Notes: generated by a model from the letters alone, not told the origin. Shown: positions 49,217-58,497, numbered from the stretch's first letter. The stretch: 64,000 nt of DNA from VRUE01 sp963819755 (GCA_963819755.1 CAWFXB010000001.1:868001-932000), one strand, 5' to 3'. Made by a program: numbers and translations.

Positions 49217-50314
49217 TCACCACTCCTTGAAGCGGGTCACGATCAGGGTGTCCTCGGCGTTTGGGTCCAGGGCATTCAAGCGCTCTTTGCCAGCGAGAAG
49301 GATCGGAGCAATGAACACTCGCGCCTCGTCGATCTGGCCCGCTGCCGCGAAGGCGGTAGCGAGAGCGCGGCCACCCTCGAGGAAAAGGCTGGTGATTCCA
49401 CGCCTACCGAGGTCGGAGAGAGCGGCATCGACACCGTCGGCGACGACCATCTCCGCGCCGGCGTCTTTCAAGCCGGCGATCCGATCGGAGTCGGCGTCCT
49501 GGGAGACGACCACCAGCACCGGCGACACGTCACGCGTTTGGAGAAGCTGGGAGTCGAGCGGGAGCCGGGCCTGGCGGTCGAAGACGACCCGGATCGGCTG
49601 TCGCACCTCCGCGCGGTCGAGGTTTGAGCCGCCATGCGACCCAAAGCTCGACCGCGGCGGTCGGGCCGTCAACAACGGGTCGTCGGCGAGCACCGTGCCG
49701 ATGCCGACGGCAATCGCGTCGGATTCGGCGCGCCAGCGGTGGACGAGCTCCTGACTCTGCGTGCCGCTTATCCAGGGTGAGTCGCCAGGCGGAGTTTCGG
49801 TCTGCCCGTCGAGCGACATCGCCAGCTTCAGGGTCACGAGTGGCAACCCGGTGCGGGCATGCTTACGGAAGGGCTGGTTGAGCAACCGCGCCGCGGTCGC
49901 CTCCTCACCTACGGCGAACTCGACTTTCACCTCGCCGTCGCGAAGCATTCCCGGCCCCCGCCCGGCGGCCTTCTCGCTGGGATCGTCGGAGGCGATCACG
50001 ACGCGCCCGATCCCAGCCTCCAGAATCGCATCGACGCAAGGCGGCTGCCGCCCCTGGTGCGCACACGGCTCGAGCGTCACGTACATCGTCGCCCCGGCAG
50101 GATCCTCTCCCCTGCTCTCGCAATCAACAAGCGCCGCCCGCTCAGCATGCAGATCACCCAGTTCAGCGTGGAATCCCTCGCCGATGACCTCTCCATCGCG
50201 GACGATCACCGCTCCAACCAGGGGGTTCGGACTGACTTTTCCGCGTCCGAGCTCCGCCAGCTCAAGCGCCTGCCTGAGGTATTCACGGTCCGCAGTTTTC
50301 AGCGATGCGTCCAT
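49217..50314 (-). CDS. ribD: bifunctional deaminase/reductase RibD, with palindromic-element insert
   Basis: 365 residues from the ATG at 50314; further upstream the frame is not coding-like. The deaminase domain has SPNPLVGAVIVRDGEVIGEG, the HAE motif in GDLHAERAALVD and the zinc motif TLEPCAHQGRQPPCVDAI. The reductase domain has TLKLAMSLDGQTETPPGDSP, GIGTVLADDPLLTARPP and SLFLEGGRALATAFAAAG. Between TARPP and VRQPIRVVFDRQ about 16 residues (RSSFGSHGGSNLDRAE) are extra compared with the usual short link. They are encoded by a 47-bp palindrome also found between ffh and ftsY. First gene of the riboflavin operon; no FMN riboswitch fits the 73-base gap upstream. Confidence 0.95.
   Translation of the reverse strand: MDASLKTADREYLRQALELAELGRGKVSPNPLVGAVIVRDGEVIGEGFHAELGDLHAERAALVDCESRGEDPAGATMYVTLEPCAHQGRQPPCVDAILEAGIGRVVIASDDPSEKAAGRGPGMLRDGEVKVEFAVGEEATAARLLNQPFRKHARTGLPLVTLKLAMSLDGQTETPPGDSPWISGTQSQELVHRWRAESDAIAVGIGTVLADDPLLTARPPRSSFGSHGGSNLDRAEVRQPIRVVFDRQARLPLDSQLLQTRDVSPVLVVVSQDADSDRIAGLKDAGAEMVVADGVDAALSDLGRRGITSLFLEGGRALATAFAAAGQIDEARVFIAPILLAGKERLNALDPNAEDTLIVTRFKEW
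49611..49657. repeat. 47-bp palindromic element, copy 2, inside ribD
   Basis: Arms 49611-49627 and 49641-49657 with a 13-base loop. The left arm GCGCGGTCGAGGTTTGA matches copy 1 at 16 of 17 positions; the right arm CCAAAGCTCGACCGCGG matches at 15 of 17. The loops differ. It is in frame and translated as part of RibD. Confidence 0.88.
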
Positions 50315-50318
50315 ATTG

Positions 50319-50336
50319 ATTGACGAGTCAGTCAAT
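50319..50336. promoter_or_regulatory. palindrome in the ribD-glycosyltransferase divergent gap
   Basis: ATTGAC and GTCAAT flank GAGTCA. It lies 5 bases upstream of the ribD ATG in a divergent gap of only 73 bases, so it could be an operator or overlap a core promoter. No clear -10 was identified. Confidence 0.45.
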
Positions 50337-50387
50337 GGTACCTCCCGTGCGGTCGGGCCGGGCACAGGGATACCCTGACCGCGCCCG

Positions 50388-51374
50388 ATGAAGCTCATCA
50401 TCCAAATCCCCTGCCTGAACGAGGAAGCGACGTTGCCGGAGACGATCGCCGCCCTGCCTCGCGTGATCGAGGGCATCGACGAGGTCGAGCTGCTGGTGAT
50501 CGACGACGGCTCGACCGATCGCACGGTCGAGGTCGCCCGCGAGTGCGGGGTCGAGCACATCGTCCGGCTGACCAACAACCGGGGGCTTGCCGCGGCCTTC
50601 CAGGCCGGCCTCGACGCCTGCCTCAAGCTCGGCGCCGACGTCGTCGTCAACACCGACGCCGACAACCAGTACAGCGGCGCCGACGTGCCGAAGCTGCTGG
50701 CGCCGATCCTCGCCGGCGAGGCCGACATGGTCGTCGGCGACCGCCGCGTGTCCACGATCGAGCACTTCTCCGGCCCCAAGAAGGCGCTGCAGCGGGCCGG
50801 CAGCTGGGTCGTGCGCAGGCTCTCCGACACTGCGATCGCCGATACGACTTCCGGTTTTCGCGCCTACAACCGCGAGGCGGCACTGGGCCTGCTCGTCACC
50901 GACAACTTCACCTACACGCTGGAGAGCCTGATCCAGGCCGGCAAGATGCTCTCCGCGGTCGAGGGGGTCGAGGTCGCGACCAACCCGCAGACGCGCGAGT
51001 CGCGGCTCTTCGACTCGACCGGCGCCTACGTGCGCCGCAACGCCCTCTCGATCCTGCGCATCTACGCCCGCTACGAGCCGCTGCGCGTCTTCGCCGGCGC
51101 CAGCATCCTCGTCGGCGTCTTTGCGCTGGCCGCGTGGATGCCGTTCCTGATCGACTGGATCTTCAACGGAGACAGCAGCGGCCACATCCAGTCGCTGATC
51201 CTCGGCGCGGTGCTCTTCATCGCGGCGCTGCAACTGCTCGCCCTGGGCGTGATCGGCGACCTGCTCGCCGGCCAGCGGGTGATGACGCAGCGGGTCTTCG
51301 AGCGCGTGCGGCGAGTCGAGCTCTCGCTCGGCGTCGAGCCGTCCCACTACGAGCGCGGCGCGCCGAAGAGCTGA
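50388..51374 (+). CDS. family 2 glycosyltransferase with C-terminal membrane helices
   Basis: 328 residues. GT-A fold: IIQIPCLNEEATLPETIAAL, LLVIDDGSTDRTVEVA, the DxD-like VVNTDADNQYSGADVP and DTTSGFRAYNREAAL. Two C-terminal hydrophobic helices (VFALAAWMPFLIDWIF and SLILGAVLFIAALQLLALGV) place it at the membrane. This resembles polyprenyl-phosphate sugar transferases (DPM-like). Its TGA overlaps the ATG of the flippase gene (TGATG), so the two probably act together in surface glycan assembly. Confidence 0.9.
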   Translation: MKLIIQIPCLNEEATLPETIAALPRVIEGIDEVELLVIDDGSTDRTVEVARECGVEHIVRLTNNRGLAAAFQAGLDACLKLGADVVVNTDADNQYSGADVPKLLAPILAGEADMVVGDRRVSTIEHFSGPKKALQRAGSWVVRRLSDTAIADTTSGFRAYNREAALGLLVTDNFTYTLESLIQAGKMLSAVEGVEVATNPQTRESRLFDSTGAYVRRNALSILRIYARYEPLRVFAGASILVGVFALAAWMPFLIDWIFNGDSSGHIQSLILGAVLFIAALQLLALGVIGDLLAGQRVMTQRVFERVRRVELSLGVEPSHYERGAPKS

Positions 51375-52786
51375 TGGGCCTGCGCGAGAAACTCCCCGGG
51401 GCCAAGCCCGGGGGCGCCTCCGCGAGCGGATCCTCCACCGCCGAGTACGGCCGCCTGGCGAGCTTCCTCGCGATCGGCGTCGGCCTCACCGGCCTGATCA
51501 CCTACGCCTACTTCCTGATCGCCTCGCACGTCCTCTCCAAGCCGGACTACGGGCAGATCACGGTGCTCTGGTCGGCGGTGTTCATCACGATCTCGACCCT
51601 CTACCGGCCGATCGAACAGCTGCTCTCGCGCCACATCTCCGAGCGCCGGGCAAAGGGAGAAGCGATCGGCGAGCCGATGCGGGTCGCCTCGACGATCCAG
51701 CTCGGCCTCTCGCTCTTCTTCGCCGTCACCGCTCTGCTGTTGCGAGGGCCGATCCAGAACGACCTGCTGGAGGGCAACGAAACGCTCTACTGGGTCTTCT
51801 TCTCCGCGGTCCTCTTCTACGCGGCGAGCTACTTCGCCCGCGGCTTCCTCGCCGGCAGCCAGCGCTTCGGTCTCTTCGTCGCCCTGATCCTCTCCGAATC
51901 CTGCTTCCGCACGGTCTTCGCAGTGATGGTCGCGGTCGGAGTGCTCAGTGGCCAGTCGGCGGTGGCGATAGGCATAACGGCCGCCCCGGCGCTCTCGCTG
52001 ATGGTCGTGCCGTTCGCCTTCGCCCGGCGGGCGAAACAGGAGAGCAGGCAGCCGGCCCCACCCCCAGATGAGGATCAAGCGGACTTCTCCTTTAAAAAGG
52101 GCGGCGGCTTCGCCGCGGCGGTCCTCGTGATCATGTTCAGCGAACAGGCCTTTCTCAATGCCGGCCCGCTGATCGTCCGCGGACTGCAGGGCGCGGCGGC
52201 GGCGGGCTTCATCTTTAACGTGCTGATGATCGCCCGCGCCCCGCTGCAGCTCTTCCAGTCGGTCTCGACCAGCATCCTCCCCCACCTCACGACGCTGCAT
52301 GCCAGCGGCAGCGAGGAAAGCGAACGCGAGTTCCGCCAGACCGTGCGCATGGTCCTGCTCGGGCTCGCCGCATTCACCGCAGTGGCCTTCGTCTTCATGG
52401 GGCTGGCCGGCCCGAAGGCGATGCAGATCGCCTTCAGCAACAAGTTCACCTACGACCGCGCCGGCCTGCTGCTGGTCACGATCGGCATGGGCCTCTACCT
52501 CTGCTCGGTGACGGTCAACCAGGCCTGCATCGCGCAGGGCCAGGTGCGCCGCGCCGCCGCCCGCTGGATCGCCTGCGCGGCGCTGTTCATCGGCTGGAAC
52601 TTCGTGCCGCTCGTCAGCGAAGAGTTCCGCCGGGTCGAGATCGGCTTCGTGCTCGCCGCGGGGCTGCTCTTCTCGCTCCTCTACTACGCCTACAGCCACC
52701 CGCACGAGCGAGCTGAGGACGTGCCCCTGCCGGGCTCGCCGGAGGAGCTGGAGGCGCGGTTGGCGGCTATCGACGAGCCGGTATAG
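51374..52786 (+). CDS. polysaccharide biosynthesis/flippase-type membrane protein
   Basis: 470 residues with about 12 hydrophobic helices, beginning FLAIGVGLTGLITYAYFLI and ending VLAAGLLFSLLYYAYSHP. The distribution and the lack of conserved charges in helices fit Wzx/MurJ-type oligosaccharide flippases. A soluble loop (QESRQPAPPPDEDQADFSFK) splits two halves. It is co-translated with the glycosyltransferase. Substrate unknown. Confidence 0.85.
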   Translation: MGLREKLPGAKPGGASASGSSTAEYGRLASFLAIGVGLTGLITYAYFLIASHVLSKPDYGQITVLWSAVFITISTLYRPIEQLLSRHISERRAKGEAIGEPMRVASTIQLGLSLFFAVTALLLRGPIQNDLLEGNETLYWVFFSAVLFYAASYFARGFLAGSQRFGLFVALILSESCFRTVFAVMVAVGVLSGQSAVAIGITAAPALSLMVVPFAFARRAKQESRQPAPPPDEDQADFSFKKGGGFAAAVLVIMFSEQAFLNAGPLIVRGLQGAAAAGFIFNVLMIARAPLQLFQSVSTSILPHLTTLHASGSEESEREFRQTVRMVLLGLAAFTAVAFVFMGLAGPKAMQIAFSNKFTYDRAGLLLVTIGMGLYLCSVTVNQACIAQGQVRRAAARWIACAALFIGWNFVPLVSEEFRRVEIGFVLAAGLLFSLLYYAYSHPHERAEDVPLPGSPEELEARLAAIDEPV

Positions 52787-52806
52787 CGGTTCATTAGGGT
52801 CCGTCG

Positions 52807-54600
52807 ATGGGTGGACACGACGCCGAGCTGATCCTGATCGCCGGCGCCCTGCTCGCGGCGGGGATCCTGGGGGCGCTGCTAGCCGACCGGGTGCGCATAC
52901 CCGGCTTGCTGCTGTTCCTCGGGCTCGGGATGCTGGCCGGCTCGGAAGGGATCGGCGGGATCGAGTTCACCAACACCGAGCTGGCCCGCACCCTGGGGAC
53001 GATCGCGCTGGTGCTGATCCTCTTCGAGGGCGGCCTGACCGCCGGCTGGTCGGAGATCCGGCCGGTGCTGGGCACGGCGGCCTCGCTGGCGACGGTGGGA
53101 ACCGCGGTCACCGCCGGTCTCGCCGGCATTGCCGCGAAGTGGATATTCGGTCTCAGCACGCTGGAAGGGATGCTCGTCGGGGCCGCCGTCGCCGCCACCG
53201 ACTCAGCCGCGATCTTCGCCGTCCTGCGCCGCTCCACCCTGGAGAAGCGCCTCGCCCGCTCGCTGGAGGGCGAGTCGGGGATGAACGACCCCGTCGCCCT
53301 GCTGCTGGTGATCGGCTTCATCGAATGGATCCAGAAGCCCGGCTACGGATTCGCCGACATGGCCGGCTTGCTCGTGCTCAAACTGGCCCTCGGTGCGGCG
53401 ATCGGACTGGCCCTGGGACGGCTCGCCGTCACCGCCCTCAACCGGGTACGGCTGCCCACCGACGGGATCTACCCGGTGGCGACGATCGCGATCGCCGGGC
53501 TGGCCTATGGGCTGGCCGAGGTCGCGCACGGCTCCGGCCTGCTCGCCACCTACCTGACCGCGCTCGCGCTCGGCTCGAGCAGCATCCCGGCGCGCCGCAC
53601 GATCGTCGCCTTCCACGAGGGGGTCGGCTGGGTCGCCCAGATCGGCCTCTTCATCCTGCTCGGCCTGCTGGTCTTCCCCAGCACGCTCGGCGACGTTGCC
53701 TTCGAAGGCCTGGCGCTCTCCGCGGCGCTGATCCTCGTCGCCCGCCCCTTCGCCGCCTTTGTCGCGACGCAGTTCTCGCCGCTCAACCTGCGCGAGCGGG
53801 CGATGCTCGGCTGGGCGGGCCTGCGCGGCGCCACGCCGATCTGGCTCGCCACCTTTCCGGTCGTCGCCGGGGTCGGCACCGGGCAGGAGCTGTTCTCGAT
53901 CGTCTTCTTCGTCGTCGTCACCTCGACCCTGGTCCAGGGGGCGAGCTTCGAGCCGCTGGCCAAACGACTCGGCTTGACCACCGATGAGCCGGCGCTGCCG
54001 CGGCGCCTGCTCGAGTCGGGGCGCATCCGCCGCATGGGCGGCGACGTCGTCTCCTATCGCCTGCGTCCGGGCGCGGCGGCCGCCGGCCACATGGTGCGCG
54101 AGCTGGGCCTGCCGCGCGAGGCGCTGCTCAACGTGATCGTCCGCGACGGCAGGGCGATCCCCCCGCGTGGCTCGACCGAGGTGCGCGAGGGCGACGAGCT
54201 GCACATCCTGGTCCGTGGCGAGCTGCGCGAGGAGGTCGAGGAGCTGACGCGGCAATGGCACCGCGGACCGGTCGGGACACCGGCGCCCGAAGCCGTCGCT
54301 CGCCGCGGCTCACAGGTCTTCACCGTTCGCCCCGCCGGCGAGATCGCCGATCCGTCGGCGCCAAAGGAGATCGATGGCATCGCGGTCGCCGCGATCCTGC
54401 GCAGCCGTCGCGATCGAAACAGCGCCCTGACCGTGCTCGCCGACGGCCGCTACGCGATCACGACCGAGACCCTGGTCGCGATGGGCAGCCGGCAAGCGCT
54501 GGCCCGCTGGTGCGAGCGCCGCGCCGCCCGCGCCGGCGACGACCCCTCTGAGAGAGCCTGGTGGCAGGAGGCCATCGGAGCGCTGATAGCCCGCGGCTAG
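52807..54600 (+). CDS. CPA1-type cation/proton antiporter with regulatory C-terminus
   Basis: 597 residues. About 12 helices carry the Na/H exchanger fold, with VGAAVAATDSAAIFAVLRRS and GESGMNDPVALLLVI (the paired Asp motif). The ~200-residue soluble end has a TrkA-C-type domain (LRPGAAAAGHMVRELGLPRE, EVREGDELHILVRGELREEV) as in NhaP2-like K+/H+ antiporters. It may export K+ or Na+ to control pH and volume. Its stop shares a CTAG with the rpe stop on the other strand. Confidence 0.9.
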   Translation: MGGHDAELILIAGALLAAGILGALLADRVRIPGLLLFLGLGMLAGSEGIGGIEFTNTELARTLGTIALVLILFEGGLTAGWSEIRPVLGTAASLATVGTAVTAGLAGIAAKWIFGLSTLEGMLVGAAVAATDSAAIFAVLRRSTLEKRLARSLEGESGMNDPVALLLVIGFIEWIQKPGYGFADMAGLLVLKLALGAAIGLALGRLAVTALNRVRLPTDGIYPVATIAIAGLAYGLAEVAHGSGLLATYLTALALGSSSIPARRTIVAFHEGVGWVAQIGLFILLGLLVFPSTLGDVAFEGLALSAALILVARPFAAFVATQFSPLNLRERAMLGWAGLRGATPIWLATFPVVAGVGTGQELFSIVFFVVVTSTLVQGASFEPLAKRLGLTTDEPALPRRLLESGRIRRMGGDVVSYRLRPGAAAAGHMVRELGLPREALLNVIVRDGRAIPPRGSTEVREGDELHILVRGELREEVEELTRQWHRGPVGTPAPEAVARRGSQVFTVRPAGEIADPSAPKEIDGIAVAAILRSRRDRNSALTVLADGRYAITTETLVAMGSRQALARWCERRAARAGDDPSERAWWQEAIGALIARG

Positions 54601-55283
54601 GCAGCGCCGGCAGCGGCGGCGATTCCGGCGTAGGCAGCGGCGGGATCGTCCGCACCGAAGACCGCTGAGCCTGCGACGAACAGCGCTGCCCCGGCCTCCG
54701 CGATCGGCCCTGCGGTGCCGGTGTCGATGCCGCCGTCGACCTCGATCCTCGCCTCGCCGACGACCGCAGCGAGGCGCGAGACCTTGTCATTCGAACCTTC
54801 GATGAACGCCTGCCCGCCCCAGCCCGGGTTGACCGTCATACAGAGGGCGATGTCGGCGCGGTCGCGCAGCTCGGCGAGCGCCTCGACCGGCGTGCCCGGG
54901 TTGATCGCGATCCCGGCCAGGCAGCCCAGCTCTCGGATCGCCGCCAGGGTGCGGTTGGCGTGCGGCGTGGCCTCCTCGTGGAAGGTGATCGAGTCAGCGC
55001 CGGCCGCGGCAAAGGCCTCGATGTGGCGCTCGGGCGCCTCGATCATCAGGTGGACGTCGATCGCGCCGCCGGCGGCGTGCACCCGGTCGGCGATCGACGC
55101 CGCGACCAGCGGGCCGATCGTGATCGGCGGGACGAAATGCCCGTCCATCACGTCGACGTGGATCACCCGCGCCCCGGCCGCCATGACCTCGTCGACCTGC
55201 GAGCCGAGCTTCGAGAAGTCGGCCGAGAGAATCGAGGGCGCGACTCGCCGCTCCTCGAGCAGCTCCGCCATCCGCTCGCTCAT
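54597..55283 (-). CDS. rpe: ribulose-phosphate 3-epimerase
   Basis: 228 residues from the ATG at 55283. APSILSADFSKLGSQVDEVM, VIHVDVMDGHFVPPITIGPL, HLMIEAPERHIEAFAAAGAD, MTVNPGWGGQAFIEGS and EVDGGIDTGTAGPIAEAGA are the TIM-barrel signatures with metal ligands. Interconverts ribulose- and xylulose-5-phosphate. Its start overlaps the zinc-ribbon gene by 4 bases. Confidence 0.96.
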   Translation of the reverse strand: MSERMAELLEERRVAPSILSADFSKLGSQVDEVMAAGARVIHVDVMDGHFVPPITIGPLVAASIADRVHAAGGAIDVHLMIEAPERHIEAFAAAGADSITFHEEATPHANRTLAAIRELGCLAGIAINPGTPVEALAELRDRADIALCMTVNPGWGGQAFIEGSNDKVSRLAAVVGEARIEVDGGIDTGTAGPIAEAGAALFVAGSAVFGADDPAAAYAGIAAAAGAA

Positions 55284-55546
55284 ATCGGCCTCAGCATCGA
55301 ATCTCCGCACATCTGACAGGTCATGTCCTCGGTCGTGCTCATCCGGGCGATCGTCTGGTGCTCGCCGCAGTTCGGACACTGCGAGACCAGCTCGAAGCGG
55401 TGCAGACAGTACACGCAGCGCAAGCGCCCGGGCAGCTGCGTGGGACGCAGCCACGGCTCGCCGCAACTGGGGCATTTCGCTCGTTTCAACACCGCTAAGC
55501 GATTCTGTTGACGATCATGGTTTTTCCAGTCATCTGCGTCAATCAT
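55280..55546 (-). CDS. double zinc-ribbon small protein
   Basis: 88 residues. Four CxxC motifs occur in order: CPSCGEPW, CVYCLHRF, CPNCGEHQ and CQMCGDSM, forming two zinc ribbons. It resembles the YfgJ-type zinc-ribbon family whose members are structural or regulatory. It is embedded between rsmB and rpe with overlaps of 8 and 4 bases, so it is expressed with them. Function unknown. Confidence 0.8.
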   Translation of the reverse strand: MIDADDWKNHDRQQNRLAVLKRAKCPSCGEPWLRPTQLPGRLRCVYCLHRFELVSQCPNCGEHQTIARMSTTEDMTCQMCGDSMLRPI

Positions 55547-56909
55547 CCTTCCTCAAGCGGCAGACGAAGAAACCGGTGGTGGTGTCGCGGTCGGGGCGAA
55601 GCTGGAGGCAACGCCGGTCGTGGGACGAAACGAGACCTGGCGCAAGCGCGCCGAGATCGTCGACCGAGAGTAGCGGCGCCCGGCAGGCTGCCGCGTCCGA
55701 CAGCAGGGCCGCGATCCGCTCCTCGCCCTCGCGGCGCGAGATCGTGCAGGTCGAGTAGACCAGCGTCCCGCCCGGCCGCAGCGCCTCCAGGCCCCGCAGG
55801 AGGATCTGTCCCTGCAACTCAACCAGGCGCTCGATCGTCCGCGGCGACTTGCGCCAGCGCGCGTCCGGGCGCGAGGCCAGCGCGCCGAGGTCCGAACAGG
55901 GTGGGTCGACCAGAACCCGATCGAAGCCGGAGGCCATTCCCGTGGCCGCCGCGTCGGCCTCGATCACGGTGACGCTGCGCAGGCCGAGGCGGCGCGCCTG
56001 CTCGGCGACTTCTCCCGCTCGGCCGGGCTCCTGCTCGACCGCGATCACCTCACCACGATCGCCCATCCGGGCCGCGATCTGGCCGGTCTTGATCCCGGGA
56101 CCGGCGCAGAGGTCGAGCACGTGCTCTCCCGGCTGGGGATCGAGCACCTCGATGACAGCCGCGGAGCCGCGACTCTGCGGCGTCAGCTCTCCTGCCGCAA
56201 CCCGTTCCGGCACGGTGGCTCCAGTGCGACCGGCGGTCACGATCGCCTCCGGTGGAGCCAGGGGCCAGGGCCCTTCTGCCGGCCTTGCCTCGAGCCCGGC
56301 CTCGCTCAAGATCGCCAGCATCGCTTCGCGATCGCGGCGGAGCGTGTTGACGCAGAGCCCAAGCTCGGCGGGCTCGTTGCAGGCCGCCAGCAGCGCGCGG
56401 GCCGGTTCGGGCCCCAGCTCCTCCCACCACATCCGCGCCAGCCAGAGCGGCGCCGAGTGCGCGATCGCGGCGCTCTCCGGGGTCGAGTCGTCGCCCAGCA
56501 ACGCCTCGGTCAGCTTCTCCCTCTTCCGGCCGGCACGGCGGAGCACCGCGTTGACCAGCCCGGCGGCATGAGCGGCACCGGCGCTCTTGACGAGCTCGAC
56601 CGCCTGGTCCACCGCCGCGTGGTCGGGGGTCCCGTCGGCGAAGAGCAGCTCGTAGAGGCCGAGGCGCAGGGCGGCGACCACCGGCGGGTCGAGCAGCCGC
56701 AACGAGCGTTCGGCGAGGCGCTCGATCGCCGCGTCGGCGGTGCCGCGGCGTTGCACGGCCCCAAAGGCAAGGCGCTGCGCCTGAGCGCGCTCGCGACCGT
56801 CCAGCTTTCCGGCGTCGGCGGCCTCGCGGAAGAAGCGCTCGGTGTGGGCGTCCTGCTCGAAGGTCGCCCGGATCGTCTCGAAGGCAAGCGCCCGGGCGGG
56901 CGCGATCAA
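55539..56909 (-). CDS. rsmB: 16S rRNA (cytosine-967-C5)-methyltransferase
   Basis: 456 residues from a TTG at 56909 that overlaps the fmt stop (TTGA); the open frame runs far upstream inside fmt and is a shadow. The N-terminal NusB-like RNA-binding domain (residues ~1-150) is followed by the methyltransferase fold: VLDLCAGPGIKTGQIAARMG, VIAVEQEPGRAGEVAEQA, the catalytic Cys in VDPPCSDLGAL and the second Cys in VYSTCTISRREGEERI. The def-fmt-rsmB order is standard. Confidence 0.94.
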   Translation of the reverse strand: MIAPARALAFETIRATFEQDAHTERFFREAADAGKLDGRERAQAQRLAFGAVQRRGTADAAIERLAERSLRLLDPPVVAALRLGLYELLFADGTPDHAAVDQAVELVKSAGAAHAAGLVNAVLRRAGRKREKLTEALLGDDSTPESAAIAHSAPLWLARMWWEELGPEPARALLAACNEPAELGLCVNTLRRDREAMLAILSEAGLEARPAEGPWPLAPPEAIVTAGRTGATVPERVAAGELTPQSRGSAAVIEVLDPQPGEHVLDLCAGPGIKTGQIAARMGDRGEVIAVEQEPGRAGEVAEQARRLGLRSVTVIEADAAATGMASGFDRVLVDPPCSDLGALASRPDARWRKSPRTIERLVELQGQILLRGLEALRPGGTLVYSTCTISRREGEERIAALLSDAAACRAPLLSVDDLGALAPGLVSSHDRRCLQLRPDRDTTTGFFVCRLRKDD

Positions 56910-57811
56910 AGTACGGGCACCGCGTGACCGCGCAGATAGGCGTCCGCCGCCATCGGCTTGCCGCCGGGCGGCTGCACGACCTCCAGCCGCAGCGCGCCGC
57001 GCCCGCAGCCGAGCAGCAGCGCCCCCCACTCGGCCTTCATCGCGCCCTGCTTGACGCCGACGTCGACCGCCCGCGCTCGCCTCACCCCGAGCCGGCCCTC
57101 GCCGCCCACCTCCAGGTAGGCGCCGACGTGGGGCGTCAGGGCGCGGACTGTGCGCGCCAGCTCGGCTGCCGGCAGGCCGGGGTCGAGGCGACGCTCGGCG
57201 GGATCGATCTTCTCGGCATAGGTCGCCTCCTCCTCGTCCTGCTCGGTGAACGCCAACGACCCCTCGGCCTGGAGGTCCAGTGCCTCGATCAGCAGCTCGC
57301 CGCCCAGAGCGGAGAGCTTCCCGGAGAGGCTCTCGAAGTCGTCCTCGGGGTCGATCGCGACCCCCTCCCTTAACGCGACTGGGCCCGAATCCAGGCCCGC
57401 GGTGAGCTGCATCAGGGAGACGCCGGTACGGGCGTCGCCGGCGATGATCGCGCGCTCGATCGGCGCCGCCCCGCGCCAGCGGGGAAGCAGCGAGGGATGC
57501 ACGTTGAGCAGCGGCCATTCGGAGAGCAGCGGCTCGCGAATCAACTGGCCGAAGGCGCAGACCACGACCGCCTCGGGGCGAGCGGCGCGGATCCGCTCCA
57601 GCGCGTCCTGCTCGTTGACGCTCTCCGCCTGCAGCAACTCGATTCCGAGCTCGGCGGCCACGGCGGCAGCGGGCGGCGGGCCACTGCGGCGGCCACGGCC
57701 CTTCGGCCGGTCGGGCGGCGTCACGACCAGCTGCGGCCGGTGAGCGGAGCCGGCAAGGCGGCGCAGGACGTCTGCGGCAAACTCCGAGGTTCCCAGGTAG
57801 ACGGTCCTCAC
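56906..57811 (-). CDS. fmt: methionyl-tRNA formyltransferase
   Basis: 301 residues. MRTVYLGTSEFAADVLRRLA, the catalytic segment LNVHPSLLPRWRGAAPIERA and SLMQLTAGLDSGPVALREGV identify the formyl-transfer domain; the C-terminal tRNA-binding barrel is ~95 residues. It formylates initiator Met-tRNA. Its start overlaps def by 4 bases. Confidence 0.96.
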   Translation of the reverse strand: MRTVYLGTSEFAADVLRRLAGSAHRPQLVVTPPDRPKGRGRRSGPPPAAAVAAELGIELLQAESVNEQDALERIRAARPEAVVVCAFGQLIREPLLSEWPLLNVHPSLLPRWRGAAPIERAIIAGDARTGVSLMQLTAGLDSGPVALREGVAIDPEDDFESLSGKLSALGGELLIEALDLQAEGSLAFTEQDEEEATYAEKIDPAERRLDPGLPAAELARTVRALTPHVGAYLEVGGEGRLGVRRARAVDVGVKQGAMKAEWGALLLGCGRGALRLEVVQPPGGKPMAADAYLRGHAVPVL

Positions 57812-58473
57812 GCGTCGGTGCGAGGCTCGCGGTGCTCGCCGGCGTCCGCCGTCTCGTCCTCCTCGCTGGCGGGCGCGTAGCTGCCACCTTCGCGCAGCGC
57901 CCGCAGCGCCGCCTTGCGCTGCGCTCGCGGCGCTCGGTCGAGAATCAGCACCCCGTCGAGGTGGTCGATCTCGTGTTGGAGAACGCGGGCCTCCAGGCCG
58001 GATGCCTCAATCATCGTTGGCTGCCCTTCGACGTCGAAGCCGCCCACCCGAGCGTGCAGAGGCCGCTCGACGTCCATCGCCACCCGGGGAAGGCTGAGGC
58101 ACCCCTCCTCGGCGAGGACCGCCTCATCTGAGAGCCACTCGATCGACGGATTGACCAGGCCGATGGGCGGGCTGTCGGAGCCAGCTTGAAAAACCAGAAC
58201 GCGCCGCAGGATGCCGAGCTGGGTTGCCGCCAGGCCAACTCCCAGCCCGTCGCGCATGATCGCGATCATGCGGTCGACCTCGGCGCGCAGCTCTGGGCTG
58301 AAGTCGGTCACCGGCGAGGCCTTGCTCTTCAGCACAGGGTCGCCGAACTTGATCACGTTCGCCAGCGCCGCTTCGCGCCGTTCAAGCACTTCGGCTTCGA
58401 GCCGCTCGCGCTCGGTTTCGTCCTTAAGGACCCCTTCATCGCTCACAAGTCGATTGTATGAGGGGGATGGCAC
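57808..58473 (-). CDS. def: peptide deformylase
   Basis: 221 residues from the ATG at 58473; a GTG at 58446 is a possible later start. Metal motifs are intact: GVGLAATQLGILRRVLVF, EEGCLSLPRVAMDVERP and the LQHEIDHLDGVLILDRA helix. The N-terminal ~35 residues are an acidic helical extension, longer than usual. The C-terminal tail is acidic. It removes the formyl group from new proteins, matching fmt downstream. Confidence 0.96.
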   Translation of the reverse strand: MPSPSYNRLVSDEGVLKDETERERLEAEVLERREAALANVIKFGDPVLKSKASPVTDFSPELRAEVDRMIAIMRDGLGVGLAATQLGILRRVLVFQAGSDSPPIGLVNPSIEWLSDEAVLAEEGCLSLPRVAMDVERPLHARVGGFDVEGQPTMIEASGLEARVLQHEIDHLDGVLILDRAPRAQRKAALRALREGGSYAPASEEDETADAGEHREPRTDA

Positions 58474-58497
58474 CGCCCGCTCTGAAGAGCTCGCCGC

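Noticed and set aside
50315..50387. FMN riboswitch upstream of ribD
   Set aside because: The gap to the divergent gene is only 73 bases, too short for the RFN element, and no conserved RFN sequence is seen.
55539..57887. 782-residue reading as one fused protein
   Set aside because: The first ~325 residues are the antisense-free shadow of fmt in another frame; the true rsmB begins at the TTG at 56909.
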